Source: Thalassoglobus neptunius | GTDB lineage: Bacteria > Planctomycetota > Planctomycetia > Planctomycetales > Planctomycetaceae | Length of the DNA: 64,000 bases | Assembly (NCBI RefSeq): GCF_007859735.1 | Contig: NZ_SIHI01000005.1 | Span: 47,911 to 111,910 of the forward strand | Direction of reading: 5' to 3' | In this document: positions 9,582-19,419 of the stretch, in pieces | Position numbering within the stretch: position 1 is the first letter of the stretch | How the letters are laid out: every line of letters starts with the position of its first letter | Notes under the pieces: generated by a model | What the model saw: the letters and a program-made list of their open reading frames with translations, nothing else | Databases searched by the model: none | What the model was told of the DNA's origin: nothing | Program-made: the position numbers and the translations under genes

Positions 9582-9617
9582 AAAGCAGCCTGTCGAATTG
9601 AATCGGCAGGCTGCTTT
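9582..9617. terminator. Bidirectional hairpin terminator
   Basis: A perfect 11-bp stem, AAAGCAGCCTG at 9582-9592 and its complement CAGGCTGCTTT at 9607-9617, encloses a 14-base loop. The stem ends in T on either strand. It sits between the convergent sulfatase and glycosyltransferase genes, the expected place for a terminator serving both. Confidence 0.75.
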
Positions 9618-9651
9618 GATATTGATTGCGGATTTCTTGATCGTGGCGAGG

Positions 9652-10761
9652 TCAGCTTGGGACCGCTTCTGACTTTCGATCAGAGTGTGACAACTCGGAC
9701 GAGTTCCGAGCATCGGTGACTGGCTTCAGCGGGCTTTCGAGATTCTTTTCGATCCATTCGAGAAGCTCTTCTTCGCGAGAGTTTGGAACGATCGAGGAGT
9801 CGAAGTTGACCCGCCGACCAACAATGTAAGGCGGACGGGCACGAACCTGATCGTAAATTCGAATGGCGTACTCTCCCAGAATTCCGATTCCCAATGCGTT
9901 CAGTGCACCGAAAAGCGATGCAACGATGGTCAGCGAAGCCCAACCGGGAATAGCGAGACCGGTGAACAACTTGTGATACAGCGTGAACGCTGTCACTCCC
10001 AGGCACGTCATCAGGGAGACCGTCGCAATGACATAAAACATGGACAGCGGGACACTCGAAAACGAAAAGATCGCTGTTTTGGCAAGCCGAAATAGTCCCA
10101 TCATCGAAACGCGAGGTGTGTCGTCGTGCCGACGTCCACGTTCGACGGGAATTCCGATCTGTCGAAATCCGACCCAACTCCGCAGGCCGGGAAAGTATCG
10201 GTCACGGTCTCGAAGCTGAGTCATCTCCGAAGCGACTGCTCTGTCGAGGAGTCCGAAGTTGCCGGCATCCATGGGCATTTTCGTCGATGAAACCGTATTC
10301 AGAACGCGGTAAAACGCCGTGAATAGAAAACGTTTCACGACGTTCTCTTTGCGGCTGTGTCGAATTGCGTAGACGACGTCGTAGCCGCTTTCCCACTTTT
10401 GAACGAAATCGACAATCGCGGCGGGATCATCCTGCAGATCGGAATCCATCACGATGACAGCATCGCCGCTCGCATGCGCGACACCGGCTTCAACGGCCGC
10501 CTGATGTCCGAAGTTTCGCGAAAAGTGAAGCCCCTTGACGGTACCATGCTGGTTGGCCAGCCGATCGAGAATCTGCTCACTGTCGTCTGACGATCCGTCG
10601 TTGACGAACACGATTTCGTAACGTCCGCCGCATTGCTTCAATGCGGAGTCAACGCGCTCGTGAAGTTCGTCGAGGACGTCCGCTTCATTGTAGGCAGGGA
10701 GAACAACCGAGATTTTCCGTTGGTTCGAATTTGTTCGCAGGGCAAGTTCGGTTCGAGTCAT
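9652..10761 (-). CDS. GT2 family glycosyltransferase, polyprenyl-phosphate type
   Basis: A 369-residue membrane-anchored glycosyltransferase related to dolichyl-phosphate mannose synthase and ArnC/GtrB enzymes, which load a sugar from a nucleotide donor onto a polyprenyl-phosphate carrier. The catalytic domain begins with ISVVLPAYNEADVL near residue 16. It has VNDGSSDDS near 53 and the metal-binding segment VIVMDSDLQDD near 100. Two hydrophobic helices, about 235-260 and 270-300, follow, as in the GtrB class, then a charged C-terminal tail. The start overlaps the stop of the methyltransferase gene by 4 bases, so the two are translationally coupled. Confidence 0.88.
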   Translation of the reverse strand: MTRTELALRTNSNQRKISVVLPAYNEADVLDELHERVDSALKQCGGRYEIVFVNDGSSDDSEQILDRLANQHGTVKGLHFSRNFGHQAAVEAGVAHASGDAVIVMDSDLQDDPAAIVDFVQKWESGYDVVYAIRHSRKENVVKRFLFTAFYRVLNTVSSTKMPMDAGNFGLLDRAVASEMTQLRDRDRYFPGLRSWVGFRQIGIPVERGRRHDDTPRVSMMGLFRLAKTAIFSFSSVPLSMFYVIATVSLMTCLGVTAFTLYHKLFTGLAIPGWASLTIVASLFGALNALGIGILGEYAIRIYDQVRARPPYIVGRRVNFDSSIVPNSREEELLEWIEKNLESPLKPVTDARNSSELSHSDRKSEAVPS

Positions 10762-11480
10762 TTGGTCAAGACTCCCACTACGGACAGGCCGACAGGTACA
10801 GGCACGCGATCCATCATCCAGCGTTCCGCAGCTGCCAGACGCAGAAGCATCCCGTTGGTCGTGTTCGACACGCGCGGAAACTCTGCGCTTCGCTGGCGAG
10901 GGACAATTTTCTCATAGCTTCTGACAGCGACTGCGGCCGGAAGCGTAAAGGCATTCCAGTGTGTTAACCGTTTGACTTGAAGTCCGGCTTCGGTTGCTTG
11001 ATCTCGAAGCATCTTCATTGTGTAGCGGCGGTAGTGTCCGAGAGCCTCGTCCCAATCACTGAACATCCACTGGTACGCCGGGACAGTAATGATTGCGCCG
11101 CCACTCGGTTCGAGTGCGGTGGCGACGTTTTTCAGAACCGCGACCGGGTCTTCAATGTGTTCGATAACATCGAGAAGAACGACTGCCCGAAGCGAGTTGT
11201 CTTCGACGGGCCAGGGTTGCGCCAGATCGTGAAGTCCGGCCTTCAGTCCTCGTGATTCGGCGAACTCGACTGATTCCGGCATCACGTCGAAGCCTTCGAC
11301 GTCGTAACCCATTTCTCGAAACGTGATCAGATTTCTGGCAGAACCGACTCCCCCTTCGACGAGTCGTCCCGGTGCCGGAAAGTGTTTGTTGAGAAGTCTG
11401 ACGGCCAGGTCACGCTTCGCGACGTGCCACCAATAGGACTCTTCGAGGTCCTTCAATTCATCCAAGTGTGCAACTTGCAT
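10758..11480 (-). CDS. Class I SAM-dependent methyltransferase
   Basis: A 240-residue cytoplasmic methyltransferase of the Methyltransf_11/UbiE-like type. The SAM-binding motif I appears as RLVEGGVGSARNLITF near residue 39 (a variant of the usual ExGxGxG), an acidic residue follows at VEGFDV, and VVLLDVIEHIEDP near 102 is motif II. The middle contains WDEALGHYRRYT, common in methyltransferases next to glycosyltransferases. It precedes and overlaps the GT2 gene, so the substrate may be a lipid-linked or surface glycan precursor; this is inference from context. Confidence 0.85.
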   Translation of the reverse strand: MQVAHLDELKDLEESYWWHVAKRDLAVRLLNKHFPAPGRLVEGGVGSARNLITFREMGYDVEGFDVMPESVEFAESRGLKAGLHDLAQPWPVEDNSLRAVVLLDVIEHIEDPVAVLKNVATALEPSGGAIITVPAYQWMFSDWDEALGHYRRYTMKMLRDQATEAGLQVKRLTHWNAFTLPAAVAVRSYEKIVPRQRSAEFPRVSNTTNGMLLRLAAAERWMMDRVPVPVGLSVVGVLTK

Positions 11481-11883
11481 TGTGTGTCCGATCTCGGGGC
11501 TTTCGGTTTCAGCGATGGGGAATTGGCCATCGGTTGACCGAAAGCGATTCCAGAAATTCCGTCAGGAGTCGATTCGACTGTAAAATTCCGGGAGACACTT
11601 TGTCGGTGTCGTGAGTGGAATTTGAATTCGTCTCAAACATCTATCTCACGAACATGCTGCGAGGAGCGATTCGCGCGAGACGTTGGCTTTCTGCAACGTG
11701 ATTCTCGCCTGAATGAAAGGAAGATGGCGGTCGTAGTGATTGTGAGTGTTTCGTTTTCACAACCTTCGCTGTTTCGAAGTGTGCTTTCGCTCTTTTGAGA
11801 CGCTTCGAGTGTGGCGGACTATGTTCTCAACTGTGATCCCAATAGAGGTTGTACCGCGATTGGACTGACTCTCGGAAATTCTT
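11481..11883. other. Intergenic region, no gene seen
   Basis: These 403 bases separate the divergent methyltransferase and membrane-protein genes. No open frame with a plausible start and ribosome-binding site stands out, and I found no strong hairpin or repeat. It presumably contains the two divergent promoters. Confidence 0.4.
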
Positions 11884-13677
11884 ATGACATCTGAACCGGC
11901 TTCTCAGGGGCCAACCTCAATGGAACCGTCATCCCGGCGGAGAATGACCATCGGCCTTTGGGGCGTGTTGGCGATCCTGCTTCTGATCAACATTCCCGTT
12001 GTGCTTTGCTTGCACCTCACGTGTGACTCTGCGTTGTACGATCTGCAGGCGCAATGCGCATTCGATGGTGGAGTCCTTTATCGGGATATGATTGAGCCCA
12101 ACTTCCCGGGGATTGTCTGGATTCATATGCTCATTCGCTCGTTCGCAGGATGGTCGAGCGTGGCGTTGCGGGCAGTTGATCTCTGCGTCGTCGCTGGAAT
12201 CGTGGCTGTCCTCGGAAGTCTGATGCGCAAGTCGGATGAATCTGTGTTCAGCTTGCGAATGGGCTTCGTGGCTGTCTCGATTTTTGCTTTACATCTCGGG
12301 CTTCTGGAATGGTGTCACTGTCAACGTGATCTCTGGATGCTTCTTCCGTGTCTTCTCGCGACGCAGGTTCGACTGAATCGATGGAACGCACTTCGGCAAG
12401 AGGAGGAGGTCTCGCGATTATCGACGAGCAGCTTCTCGGAAGGATGCCTCTGGGCGATTGCCTTCTGGATCAAACCGCATATCGCCGTGCCTGCGCTTCT
12501 GGTGATTGCGATGTCGTACTGCTTTGCTGGGACAGTGAAAACGAAGCTTCGCGATGCGGCCGGTGTTTTGGCCGGTGGCGTGATTGTTGGAATGCTTGGA
12601 ATTCTCTGGATGGTACAGACCGGAGCTTGGGAACCGTTCTGGGTGATGCAGCTGGAGTGGAATCCGGAGTACCTGCGGATCGGTCGGAGCAAAACGACCT
12701 GGAGCAAGCTGGAAGAAATCTGGTGGGCATTCTCTCCCTGGAACTGGTTTCATCTCATCGCGGTTTGTCTCACGATCCAGACGATGACGCGCTTCTTTCG
12801 TGACTCCGGACGTCGTGACCTGTTGGCGGGAGAAGAGGCTCGATCGCAAATGGGGCAGTTGCTCTTAATGGCTCTTTACGTGGGCTGGGTGATTCAAACG
12901 ATGACTCTGCAGTTCCCGTTTATGTACGTGCATGTCCCCTGCATCATTCTGGCGATTGGAGTGTCGGGAACGATGAATGTGAGCCTGGAGTACCGTCCGA
13001 TGGTGACAGCGTTCGCGTCGTTCCTGCTCATTCTTATGGGAATCTCTTCCCCGATTCTGTCACCCACGCGACTTGCGAACTGGAAGGATTGCGTCACGAA
13101 AGGGCCGACGCCAGAAGTTCGTTCTCGGATTCAGATTGAACCCGATCCCGATTGGGAACATCTCGAGCCGGTGATTGAATTCCTCTCGCAGAAGAATTTG
13201 CAAGATGGAGATGTCACTGCATACAGCAACAATCTGGTCCTGTTGTACTCACAACTCGGGTTGCGGCCATCGACTCGCTATGTGTTCCTCGATGTGCTGA
13301 TTCGTCTGTTTCATAGCAAGCATGGCGAAATTCATGACACTCTTGAGGCATGCCAGCATCGCTACGTCGTCTCTTCGCTTCGAGATGCAGGGATGACGAA
13401 AGAAGCAATCGCAACACCTGAAGATCCGAAAACGCGACTTCCCGAAGCGTTCCCTGAGAGTGCCCTGAAGACTTTCCCGTTCACGCAGCCCGTCGTCTTC
13501 CGATCGGACCACTATCTCGTGCATGAGGTTACAGAACCGGTCGGAGAACTGGCGACCAAGCATCTCAAAGACTTCCCGGATGCGTCAGACGATGAACGGG
13601 CCAAAGACTCAATGCAGAGCGAGGATCAAAGTCAGCTCAGCGCCGATGTGGTCTCTGCGGTCAATGTCCGCAATTGA
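11884..13677 (+). CDS. Multi-pass membrane protein, GT-C glycosyltransferase-like
   Basis: A 597-residue inner-membrane protein with about ten predicted hydrophobic helices between residues 24 and 390 and a soluble C-terminal part. The first loop (LTCDSALYDLQAQ then GGVLYRDMIEPNFPG) resembles the first extracytoplasmic loop of GT-C enzymes of the PMT/GT39 class. There an acidic residue near helix 1 and the pattern G-x-x-x-Y-x-D-x-x-x-x-x-x-P are typical. Such enzymes use polyprenyl-phosphate sugars as donors, and the opposite-strand neighbour is a GT2 that could make such a donor. A GT-C assignment is therefore reasonable but not proven. The ~200-residue tail has no domain I recognise. Confidence 0.7.
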   Translation: MTSEPASQGPTSMEPSSRRRMTIGLWGVLAILLLINIPVVLCLHLTCDSALYDLQAQCAFDGGVLYRDMIEPNFPGIVWIHMLIRSFAGWSSVALRAVDLCVVAGIVAVLGSLMRKSDESVFSLRMGFVAVSIFALHLGLLEWCHCQRDLWMLLPCLLATQVRLNRWNALRQEEEVSRLSTSSFSEGCLWAIAFWIKPHIAVPALLVIAMSYCFAGTVKTKLRDAAGVLAGGVIVGMLGILWMVQTGAWEPFWVMQLEWNPEYLRIGRSKTTWSKLEEIWWAFSPWNWFHLIAVCLTIQTMTRFFRDSGRRDLLAGEEARSQMGQLLLMALYVGWVIQTMTLQFPFMYVHVPCIILAIGVSGTMNVSLEYRPMVTAFASFLLILMGISSPILSPTRLANWKDCVTKGPTPEVRSRIQIEPDPDWEHLEPVIEFLSQKNLQDGDVTAYSNNLVLLYSQLGLRPSTRYVFLDVLIRLFHSKHGEIHDTLEACQHRYVVSSLRDAGMTKEAIATPEDPKTRLPEAFPESALKTFPFTQPVVFRSDHYLVHEVTEPVGELATKHLKDFPDASDDERAKDSMQSEDQSQLSADVVSAVNVRN

Positions 13678-13776
13678 TCGACTGTTGTGCTTGATCGGCA
13701 TACATCCCAACTCGCTTTATGGAATACAAGCTGCTCCCGATCTTATTGACGGCCTCTGTCCAACGATGAGGAAACT

Positions 13777-14868
13777 CTAGGTTTCGAGTTCAACCAGCTG
13801 CGGAGAAGTGGTCGGGGCCGGCAATTCTTCGGCCATTTCCTCGGGCGTCAGCTGGGGAGGTCCGAAGATCGTCGTCCAGGCGGATGCCGCGAATCCGGAA
13901 AGTGTTCCGAACGTTGCATCCACAGCTGACGGTTCGTACCCGCAGTGGACCATGCAGTCCTGACAGCGTTCGTTTCCGCTGGCGCGTCCGTACTGGTCCC
14001 ATTCGACCGTATTCATCAACTCTTCGAAGGTCTCAGCGTATCCATCCTGCAGCAGATAGCACGGCTTCTGCCAGCCGAACAGGTTATAAGTCGGGTTGCC
14101 CCACGGGGTGCATTCGAGGTCCCACTTGCCTTTGAGGAATTCAATAAACAACGGCGACTGATTGAAGACCCAGCGACGTTTTGCGTTCCCGAGGATTTTG
14201 CGAAACAGGTTGATCGTTCCGGTTCGCGACAAGAAGTGTTCCTGATCGGGAGCTTTCTCGTACTGGTAGCCCGGTGACAACATCATCCCTTCCACACCGA
14301 GGTCCATAAGCGTGTCGAACATCTCCTGGAGACGTTCCGGATCGGCATTGCTGAAGACAGTCGTGTTTGTTGTGACCCGAAATCCCTTCTTGACTGCGGT
14401 TTCGATCGCGGCAATCGCGACATCGTAAACTCCGTCACGACAGACGGCGTGGTCGTGGTCTTCGCGCGTTCCATCGAGGTGAACCGAGAACGACAAATGC
14501 TTCGATGGCTTGAATCGATGCAAATGCTTTTCGAGGAGAATCGCGTTCGTACACAGGTAGATGTATTTTCCGCGAGCGACGAGTTCATCAACGATCTTGT
14601 CGATGTCGGGATGCAGAAGTGGTTCGCCCCCCGGAATCGAGACGATCGGTGCTCCGCATTCCTCAACAGCCCGAATGCAATCTTCTACCGAAAGATGCCG
14701 TTTGAGTGTTTCGGCCGGGTATTGAATTTTTCCGCATCCGGCGCACGCCAGATTGCAACGAAACAATGGTTCGAGCATTAAGACCAGAGGATACTGCTTG
14801 CGCCGACGCAGCTTTTGCTTCAGCACATAAGACGCCACGGTCCACATCTGGGATACGGGGACTGCCAT
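13777..14868 (-). CDS. hpnH: Adenosyl-hopene transferase HpnH, radical SAM
   Basis: HpnH joins a 5'-deoxyadenosyl radical to diploptene, the first step in making the C35 side chain of extended hopanoids. The 363-residue protein has the radical SAM cluster motif CNLACAGC at residues 38-45, preceded by LEPLFR as in known HpnH proteins. [14 protein letters not shown] follows near 96, then [11 protein letters not shown] near 150 and a C-terminal Cys-rich segment ([14 protein letters not shown]). Length and motif order match the family. No squalene-hopene cyclase or other hpn gene lies within the window, so the hopanoid genes are scattered here. Confidence 0.93.
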   Translation of the reverse strand: MAVPVSQMWTVASYVLKQKLRRRKQYPLVLMLEPLFRCNLACAGCGKIQYPAETLKRHLSVEDCIRAVEECGAPIVSIPGGEPLLHPDIDKIVDELVARGKYIYLCTNAILLEKHLHRFKPSKHLSFSVHLDGTREDHDHAVCRDGVYDVAIAAIETAVKKGFRVTTNTTVFSNADPERLQEMFDTLMDLGVEGMMLSPGYQYEKAPDQEHFLSRTGTINLFRKILGNAKRRWVFNQSPLFIEFLKGKWDLECTPWGNPTYNLFGWQKPCYLLQDGYAETFEELMNTVEWDQYGRASGNERCQDCMVHCGYEPSAVDATFGTLSGFAASAWTTIFGPPQLTPEEMAEELPAPTTSPQLVELET

Positions 14869-15101
14869 TGATCCGGGTCACTTTTCGAAGGGGATAAGAG
14901 AATCGAGAGTTTTGATCGCCAGTGATAGCAGGTCCAGCGCCTGTCGTCAGCGCGAATCGCACGTCGAATTCGCGGATTCGCCACTCTCACAGAAGAGGCG
15001 GCAACCTGGAGAATGAGGGTATTCAAGCGACTCCAGAAGACATATTCTCCAACGTTGATTCAATTCTCTTTGGAATGATCCCACAGTTCGGAGTTTTCAC
15101 A

Positions 15102-15530
15102 ATGGCGGCCAAGAAGTCGGACAAGTCCCAAAAGGGCAAGCAAAAAGCCAATTCCAAGTCTCGCAGCCCGGTCGAACGAATCGTCGTCTGGGGCGGGATT
15201 CTGCTGTTGCTCGCACTTGTGGCGACTGAGGGATACGCTCGTTACAGCTACACAACTTCGCTTGAAAAGCTGCGAAGTGAACTTCAAAAAGATGAAGCTG
15301 GCGACCGAGAGCCGTTGACTGTCGAAGAGGCCAAAAGCCTGATTGTCGGATCTCCCGCAGAGTCGACCGCTGGAAACCGGATGACTTTTCAGTTCCGCGG
15401 TCTGATCAAAGACTTCGGGTCGATTCACCTCACCTTCGATCCCAATCAGATGAACATCACCGGGCTGGAAACCGAACAGGTGGAAGAAGAGCCGGTCGAA
15501 GAAGAACCTGTCGAAGAGGGAGCGGAATGA
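15102..15530 (+). CDS. Small single-pass membrane protein with acidic tail
   Basis: I do not recognise a family. The 142-residue product has a Lys/Ser-rich N-terminus (residues 1-25) and one membrane helix (about 30-47, VVWGGILLLLALVATEGYA). A soluble domain follows with GSPAESTAGNRMTFQFRGL and FGSIHLTFDPNQMNI, then a repetitive acidic tail built from EEPVEE units. The frame is open upstream, but the ATG at 15102 gives a normal membrane-protein N-terminus. The topology suggests a small periplasmic domain held to the membrane. A short stem, CCGCT/AGCGG, follows the stop and lacks a T-run. The next feature is the oppositely oriented tRNA gene. Confidence 0.65.
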   Translation: MAAKKSDKSQKGKQKANSKSRSPVERIVVWGGILLLLALVATEGYARYSYTTSLEKLRSELQKDEAGDREPLTVEEAKSLIVGSPAESTAGNRMTFQFRGLIKDFGSIHLTFDPNQMNITGLETEQVEEEPVEEEPVEEGAE

Positions 15531-15572
15531 CCGAGACCGCTCCAAGCGGAGTGATAAGGCCATTCAATCAAG

Positions 15573-15645
15573 AGCGGGTGACGGGATTTGAACCCGCGAC
15601 CTTTAGCTTGGGAAGCTAACGCTCTGCCAGCTGAGCTACACCCGC
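15573..15645 (-). tRNA. tRNA-Gly (anticodon CCC)
   Basis: On the minus strand a 73-base cloverleaf can be drawn. The acceptor stem is GCGGGTG/CACCCGC and the D-arm contains AGCTCAGCTGG. The anticodon stem TTAGC/GCTAA has the loop TTCCCAA, giving anticodon CCC. The T-arm is GCGGG-TTCAAAT-CCCGT. The discriminator base is T. CCA is not encoded. Confidence 0.95.
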
Positions 15646-15743
15646 GATGTGATCAATCGTAGCCATCGAAAGATGGTTTCGGCAAGCATCTCAACGATGA
15701 AACCATGCGAGGCATTCGTGTCGTTTTCGATCCTGTCAAACGG

Positions 15744-16634
15744 TCAAGAAATTGCGTCGTCCGCTTTGAAATCGCGCAGGTGTTGTTTGAAGGTTTCGAT
15801 GAGGCGGCTTTGAAAGCGGTAGGGGTTCCAGGCCATGGCGATGACACGGGTTGGTTTCGGGTCGGTCAGGGTGCGGTAGGCTCGGCTTTTGTCGTGGTCT
15901 CGCTGGCGAGCCATTCTGGGGATGAGGCTGATTCCATGGTTTAAGGAGACAAGTTCCTGCACCGAGGCGAGTTGGCTTGTCTTTTCGATGGTGAGTGGGC
16001 AGACCGCGCGTTGTTCACAGAAGCTGCGGACGTTTCCTGTCAGGCAATGGGCTTCGCTCAGAAGGACGAATGGAATTCCTTCGAGGTCGGAGATCGTAAT
16101 GTTCTTCTTTTTCTGAAGTGGATGGTCGGCGGCCATGACGAGGTCGAGTTCTTCTTCGAAGAGTGATTCGATCTCAAGGTGTCGGGAGTCAATGGGGCGA
16201 GCAAGAACGGCGACGTCGATTGCTCCATCAGCGAGTTGTTTGAGCAAGACGCTGGTGGTGTCTTCCTGGACAACGAGCGTCGCTTCGGGAAACTGTTCAT
16301 TGAAGCGACTCAGAACTTTGGGGAGGTAGTACGGAGCAATTGTCGGAATAGCTCCGATTCGAATTCGCCCGGTTTCTCCGTCGTCCTGAATTTCTCGCTT
16401 CAGGTCATCCACAAGTGAAAGGATCGTTTCTGCACGCGGCAAAAGAATTCGCCCCGCATCGGTCAGAACGACCTTTCTCGTCTGTCGATCGAACACCGGT
16501 TGGCCCAGTTCTTCTTCCAGACGTCCGACCGATCGACTGATCGTCGATTGTGACATTCCACATTGATTGGCAGCTTGTGTGAAGTTCTGCGTTCGGGCCA
16601 CGCTGACGAAGTGGCGCAATTGATCAAGTTCCAT
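15744..16634 (-). CDS. oxyR: LysR-family peroxide sensor OxyR
   Basis: A 296-residue LysR-type regulator. The N-terminal winged helix-turn-helix (residues 1-60, with FTQAANQCGMSQSTISRSVGRLE) is followed by a linker and an effector domain. Two cysteines, Cys197 and Cys206 in EAHCLTGNVRSFCEQ, have the same spacing and surroundings (HCL...FC) as the peroxide-sensing pair Cys199/Cys208 of E. coli OxyR. The gene is divergent from a catalase gene with 137 bases between the starts, the classical arrangement for OxyR control of an H2O2-scavenging gene. This makes OxyR much more likely than a generic LysR protein. The C-terminal segment GISLIPRMA is typical of the subfamily. Confidence 0.9.
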   Translation of the reverse strand: MELDQLRHFVSVARTQNFTQAANQCGMSQSTISRSVGRLEEELGQPVFDRQTRKVVLTDAGRILLPRAETILSLVDDLKREIQDDGETGRIRIGAIPTIAPYYLPKVLSRFNEQFPEATLVVQEDTTSVLLKQLADGAIDVAVLARPIDSRHLEIESLFEEELDLVMAADHPLQKKKNITISDLEGIPFVLLSEAHCLTGNVRSFCEQRAVCPLTIEKTSQLASVQELVSLNHGISLIPRMARQRDHDKSRAYRTLTDPKPTRVIAMAWNPYRFQSRLIETFKQHLRDFKADDAIS

Positions 16635-16771
16635 TCACGCTTCCATTTTGATGAAGTATGCGTTCTGTGCATTGATTGTATGTGAATGTTTCATTGGCTG
16701 CATCGCTTCGAGGTGCCTATGCTATTCCTGTTGAGACGCTCTTTCACCAGGCAAGCGAGGAGAAGAACACG
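16635..16771. promoter_or_regulatory. Divergent oxyR-catalase promoter region
   Basis: The 137 bases between the two divergent starts must hold both promoters and probably the OxyR site. TTGGCT and TATGCT separated by 18 bases are a possible promoter for the catalase gene. I could not draw a full four-part ATAG/CTAT OxyR operator by eye. Confidence 0.45.
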
Positions 16772-18226
16772 ATGGAAAACAAGCCGACTTTAACGACATC
16801 AGGCGGAGCGCCGATTGCGGACAATCAGAACTCGGAGACCGCTGGTCCGCGTGGTCCACTGTTGATGCAGGATTATCAGTTGATCGAGAAGCTTGCCCAT
16901 CAGAATCGTGAACGAATCGCTGAGCGGGCCGTTCATGCGAAAGGATGGGGAGCATTTGGGACGTTCACCGTCACTCACGACATCAGCCGATTTACCCGGG
17001 CGAAGATCTTTTCGGAAGTCGGCAAGCAAACCGAGATGCTCGCTCGTTTCTCAACAGTCGCTGGCGAGCGAGGGGCTGCGGATGCCGAGCGAGACGTGCG
17101 TGGGTTCGCTCTGAAATTCTATACCGAAGAAGGCAACTGGGATCTCGTCGGGAATAACACGCCAGTCTTCTTCGTCCGCGATCCGTATAAGTTCCCGGAT
17201 TTCATTCACACGCAGAAAAGACATCCCAAGACAAATTTGCGTTCGCCGACAGCCATGTGGGATTTCTGGTCACTCTCTCCGGAATCGTTGCATCAGGTCA
17301 CCATCCTGATGTCCGACCGGGGGCTTCCGACTGACGTGCGTCATATGAACGGCTACGGAAGTCACACTTACAGCTTCATTAATCACGACAACGAACGCTT
17401 CTGGGTGAAGTTTCATTTCAAGACTTTACAGGGGCATCGTCACTGGACGAATTCCGAAGCTGAGGACGTCGTCGGAAAGACGCGTGAATCGACGCAGGAA
17501 GATCTCTTTTCGTCGATTGAAACCGGGAACTATCCGAAATGGAGAGTCTGCGTTCAGGTGATGCCGGAAGAAGAGGCAGACAAGACGCCATACAACCCGT
17601 TCGATTTGACCAAGGTCTGGCCACAGGGCGACCACCCGTTGATTGAAGTCGGGATGATGGAGTTGAATCGCAATCCTCAGAACTACTTCGCGGAGATTGA
17701 ACAGGCAGCGTTCTCTCCATCCAACAAGGTTCCCGGAATCGGCTTTTCTCCCGACAAAATGCTTCAAGCAAGAATCTTTTCCTATGCCGATGCACATCGT
17801 CATCGTCTGGGAACTCACTACGAGTCGTTGCCGGTCAACACTCCCAAGTGTCCGGTTCATCACTATCACAAAGATGGTCAGATGAACTTTGCGTGTCACA
17901 ACGCCAACGCCGATGCGTATTACGAACCGAATTCGTTCGGAGGACCAGTTGAGCGTCCGGAGTTCAAAGAGCCTCCGCTCAAGATCTCCGGCGACGCTGA
18001 TCGGTATGATCACCGAGAAGGGAACGACGACTACTCACAGCCGCGTGCGTTGTTCAACCTGTTTAATGACGATCAGAAGAATCGTCTGTTCTCGAATATC
18101 GCTGACGCCATGCAGGGTGTTCCCGACTTCATCGTGGAGCGTCAACTCGGCCACTTCGAGAAAGTCCATCCGGACTATGCGGAAGGTGTGAAGAAGGCAT
18201 TGGCGAGCAAGTCAACGCAGTCATAA
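16772..18226 (+). CDS. katA: Catalase (clade 3, small subunit type)
   Basis: A haem catalase that dismutates hydrogen peroxide to water and oxygen. The 484-residue protein has the catalytic His in [16 protein letters not shown] (near residue 67) and the distal Asn region [14 protein letters not shown] (near 125). The proximal haem-ligand Tyr lies in [15 protein letters not shown] (near 335). Length matches small-subunit catalases. An upstream start at 16676 is possible in frame. The ATG at 16772 follows GGAG and places the N-terminus as in other catalases ([12 protein letters not shown]...). It is divergent from oxyR, which implies induction by peroxide. Confidence 0.95.
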   Translation: MENKPTLTTSGGAPIADNQNSETAGPRGPLLMQDYQLIEKLAHQNRERIAERAVHAKGWGAFGTFTVTHDISRFTRAKIFSEVGKQTEMLARFSTVAGERGAADAERDVRGFALKFYTEEGNWDLVGNNTPVFFVRDPYKFPDFIHTQKRHPKTNLRSPTAMWDFWSLSPESLHQVTILMSDRGLPTDVRHMNGYGSHTYSFINHDNERFWVKFHFKTLQGHRHWTNSEAEDVVGKTRESTQEDLFSSIETGNYPKWRVCVQVMPEEEADKTPYNPFDLTKVWPQGDHPLIEVGMMELNRNPQNYFAEIEQAAFSPSNKVPGIGFSPDKMLQARIFSYADAHRHRLGTHYESLPVNTPKCPVHHYHKDGQMNFACHNANADAYYEPNSFGGPVERPEFKEPPLKISGDADRYDHREGNDDYSQPRALFNLFNDDQKNRLFSNIADAMQGVPDFIVERQLGHFEKVHPDYAEGVKKALASKSTQS

Positions 18227-18350
18227 CTGTCGCGATTGCCCCTTCGAAGATGTTGCCCGTCGCGGAGCGAATCACAAATCGTGGTCGCTGCGTCGGCGGG
18301 CACTTTGCTTTGCGGTGCGATCTTCTCGAGGGTGGTTTCCTCCCCGGTTC

Positions 18351-19289
18351 TTATCGCGACTGACAGGGCGTGACTTCATTGAGTCGCAGCCATCCGGTTC
18401 CGTGATGAGTCTCGCCTTCTTCGTGCAGAATTTCCTCGAGGATTTCCGCCGACTCAACAACACGAGGTCCCGGCCGATTGAAGTACTGGTTTCCATCGGT
18501 CAGATAGACGCGGCCATTTCGGACAGCTTTGAGATCATTCCACTCAGGACGATTCAGCAACAGATCGAGTTCCTCAGCGGTTCGCTCGATATCAAATCCA
18601 CATGGCATGACAGCGATAACATCGGGGTCCAGCTCAGCCAGTTCTTCCCATCGCTGATAGGGGGAATGCTTCCCGACCTCCGCCATGATTGCTTTTCCGC
18701 CCGCAATTTCGACGAGTTCCGGAACCCAGTTCCCGGCGATCATCAATGGTTCCAGCCACTCGACGCAGGCGATCGTCGGAGTTGCAGGGCGATCGACATT
18801 CCGAGCCCGAATTTCGCGGAGCCGTTCTTTCAACCGTGAATTCAGTTGGGCAGCTGCTTGTGGATCGTCGAGAGCGACCGCAACTTTTTCGATATCTTTC
18901 CAGACGTCGTCGAGTTGCATTGGTTCGCACGCCACAATTTCTGGATTTGAATCGACGAACTCACATACCGCAGCTTGCACATCCTTGAGATTGACCGCAC
19001 AGACTTCGCATTGAGTCTGTGTGATGATCACTGTCGGTTCGAGTTTTTCCAGCTGATCCTTGAACACGGCGTAAACCGAAAGTGCTTCGCGAACGGCATT
19101 CTTGACGGCGACATCAATTTCCAGACTCGTTCCGGAGACGTCGATCCGGGGTTCTGAGCAGACCGGCAGTTCGACCACGTTCGAGGGATAATCGCACTCG
19201 TGAGATCGACCAACGAGCTGATCCTGATACCCGAGTGCTGCGACGATTTCCGTTGCACTGGCAATCAGGCTGACGATCCGGTGAGACAT
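18351..19289 (-). CDS. btuF: Cobalamin-binding protein, BtuF-like
   Basis: A 312-residue member of the helical-backbone binding-protein family (periplasmic binding protein class III) that captures corrinoids for an ABC or ECF transporter. The beginning RIVSLIASATEIVAALGYQDQLVGRSHECD is the standard opening of BtuF-like proteins; the family segment is quoted here only in part as SLIASATEIVAALG. TQTQCEVCAVNLKDVQ near residue 110 and GNWVPELVEIAGG near 190 are typical of the cobalamin-binding group. No signal peptide is evident, as in several bacterial relatives that may act in the cytoplasm. It lies 188 bases downstream of the DUF6580 gene on the same strand, after a possible terminator. Confidence 0.85.
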   Translation of the reverse strand: MSHRIVSLIASATEIVAALGYQDQLVGRSHECDYPSNVVELPVCSEPRIDVSGTSLEIDVAVKNAVREALSVYAVFKDQLEKLEPTVIITQTQCEVCAVNLKDVQAAVCEFVDSNPEIVACEPMQLDDVWKDIEKVAVALDDPQAAAQLNSRLKERLREIRARNVDRPATPTIACVEWLEPLMIAGNWVPELVEIAGGKAIMAEVGKHSPYQRWEELAELDPDVIAVMPCGFDIERTAEELDLLLNRPEWNDLKAVRNGRVYLTDGNQYFNRPGPRVVESAEILEEILHEEGETHHGTGWLRLNEVTPCQSR

Positions 19290-19419
19290 CTTAGACTCGC
19301 TTCTTGAAGCAGTTTACGCACTGGCATTGAAAAAACGTTGATGGACATACACAGCAGTCTTGGCAGCCATTCGCTTGAAATGGCCGAACCGCACGAAGCA
19401 CATGCTCTCATTCGGAAAA

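Noticed and set aside
15102..15645. tRNA-Gly as an integration site with attached element
   Set aside because: No integrase and no repeat of the tRNA 3' end was seen nearby; the flanking genes look like ordinary chromosome.
16635..16771. A full OxyR tetramer operator
   Set aside because: I could not find four ATAG/CTAT half-sites at the expected spacing, so only the general regulatory region is listed.
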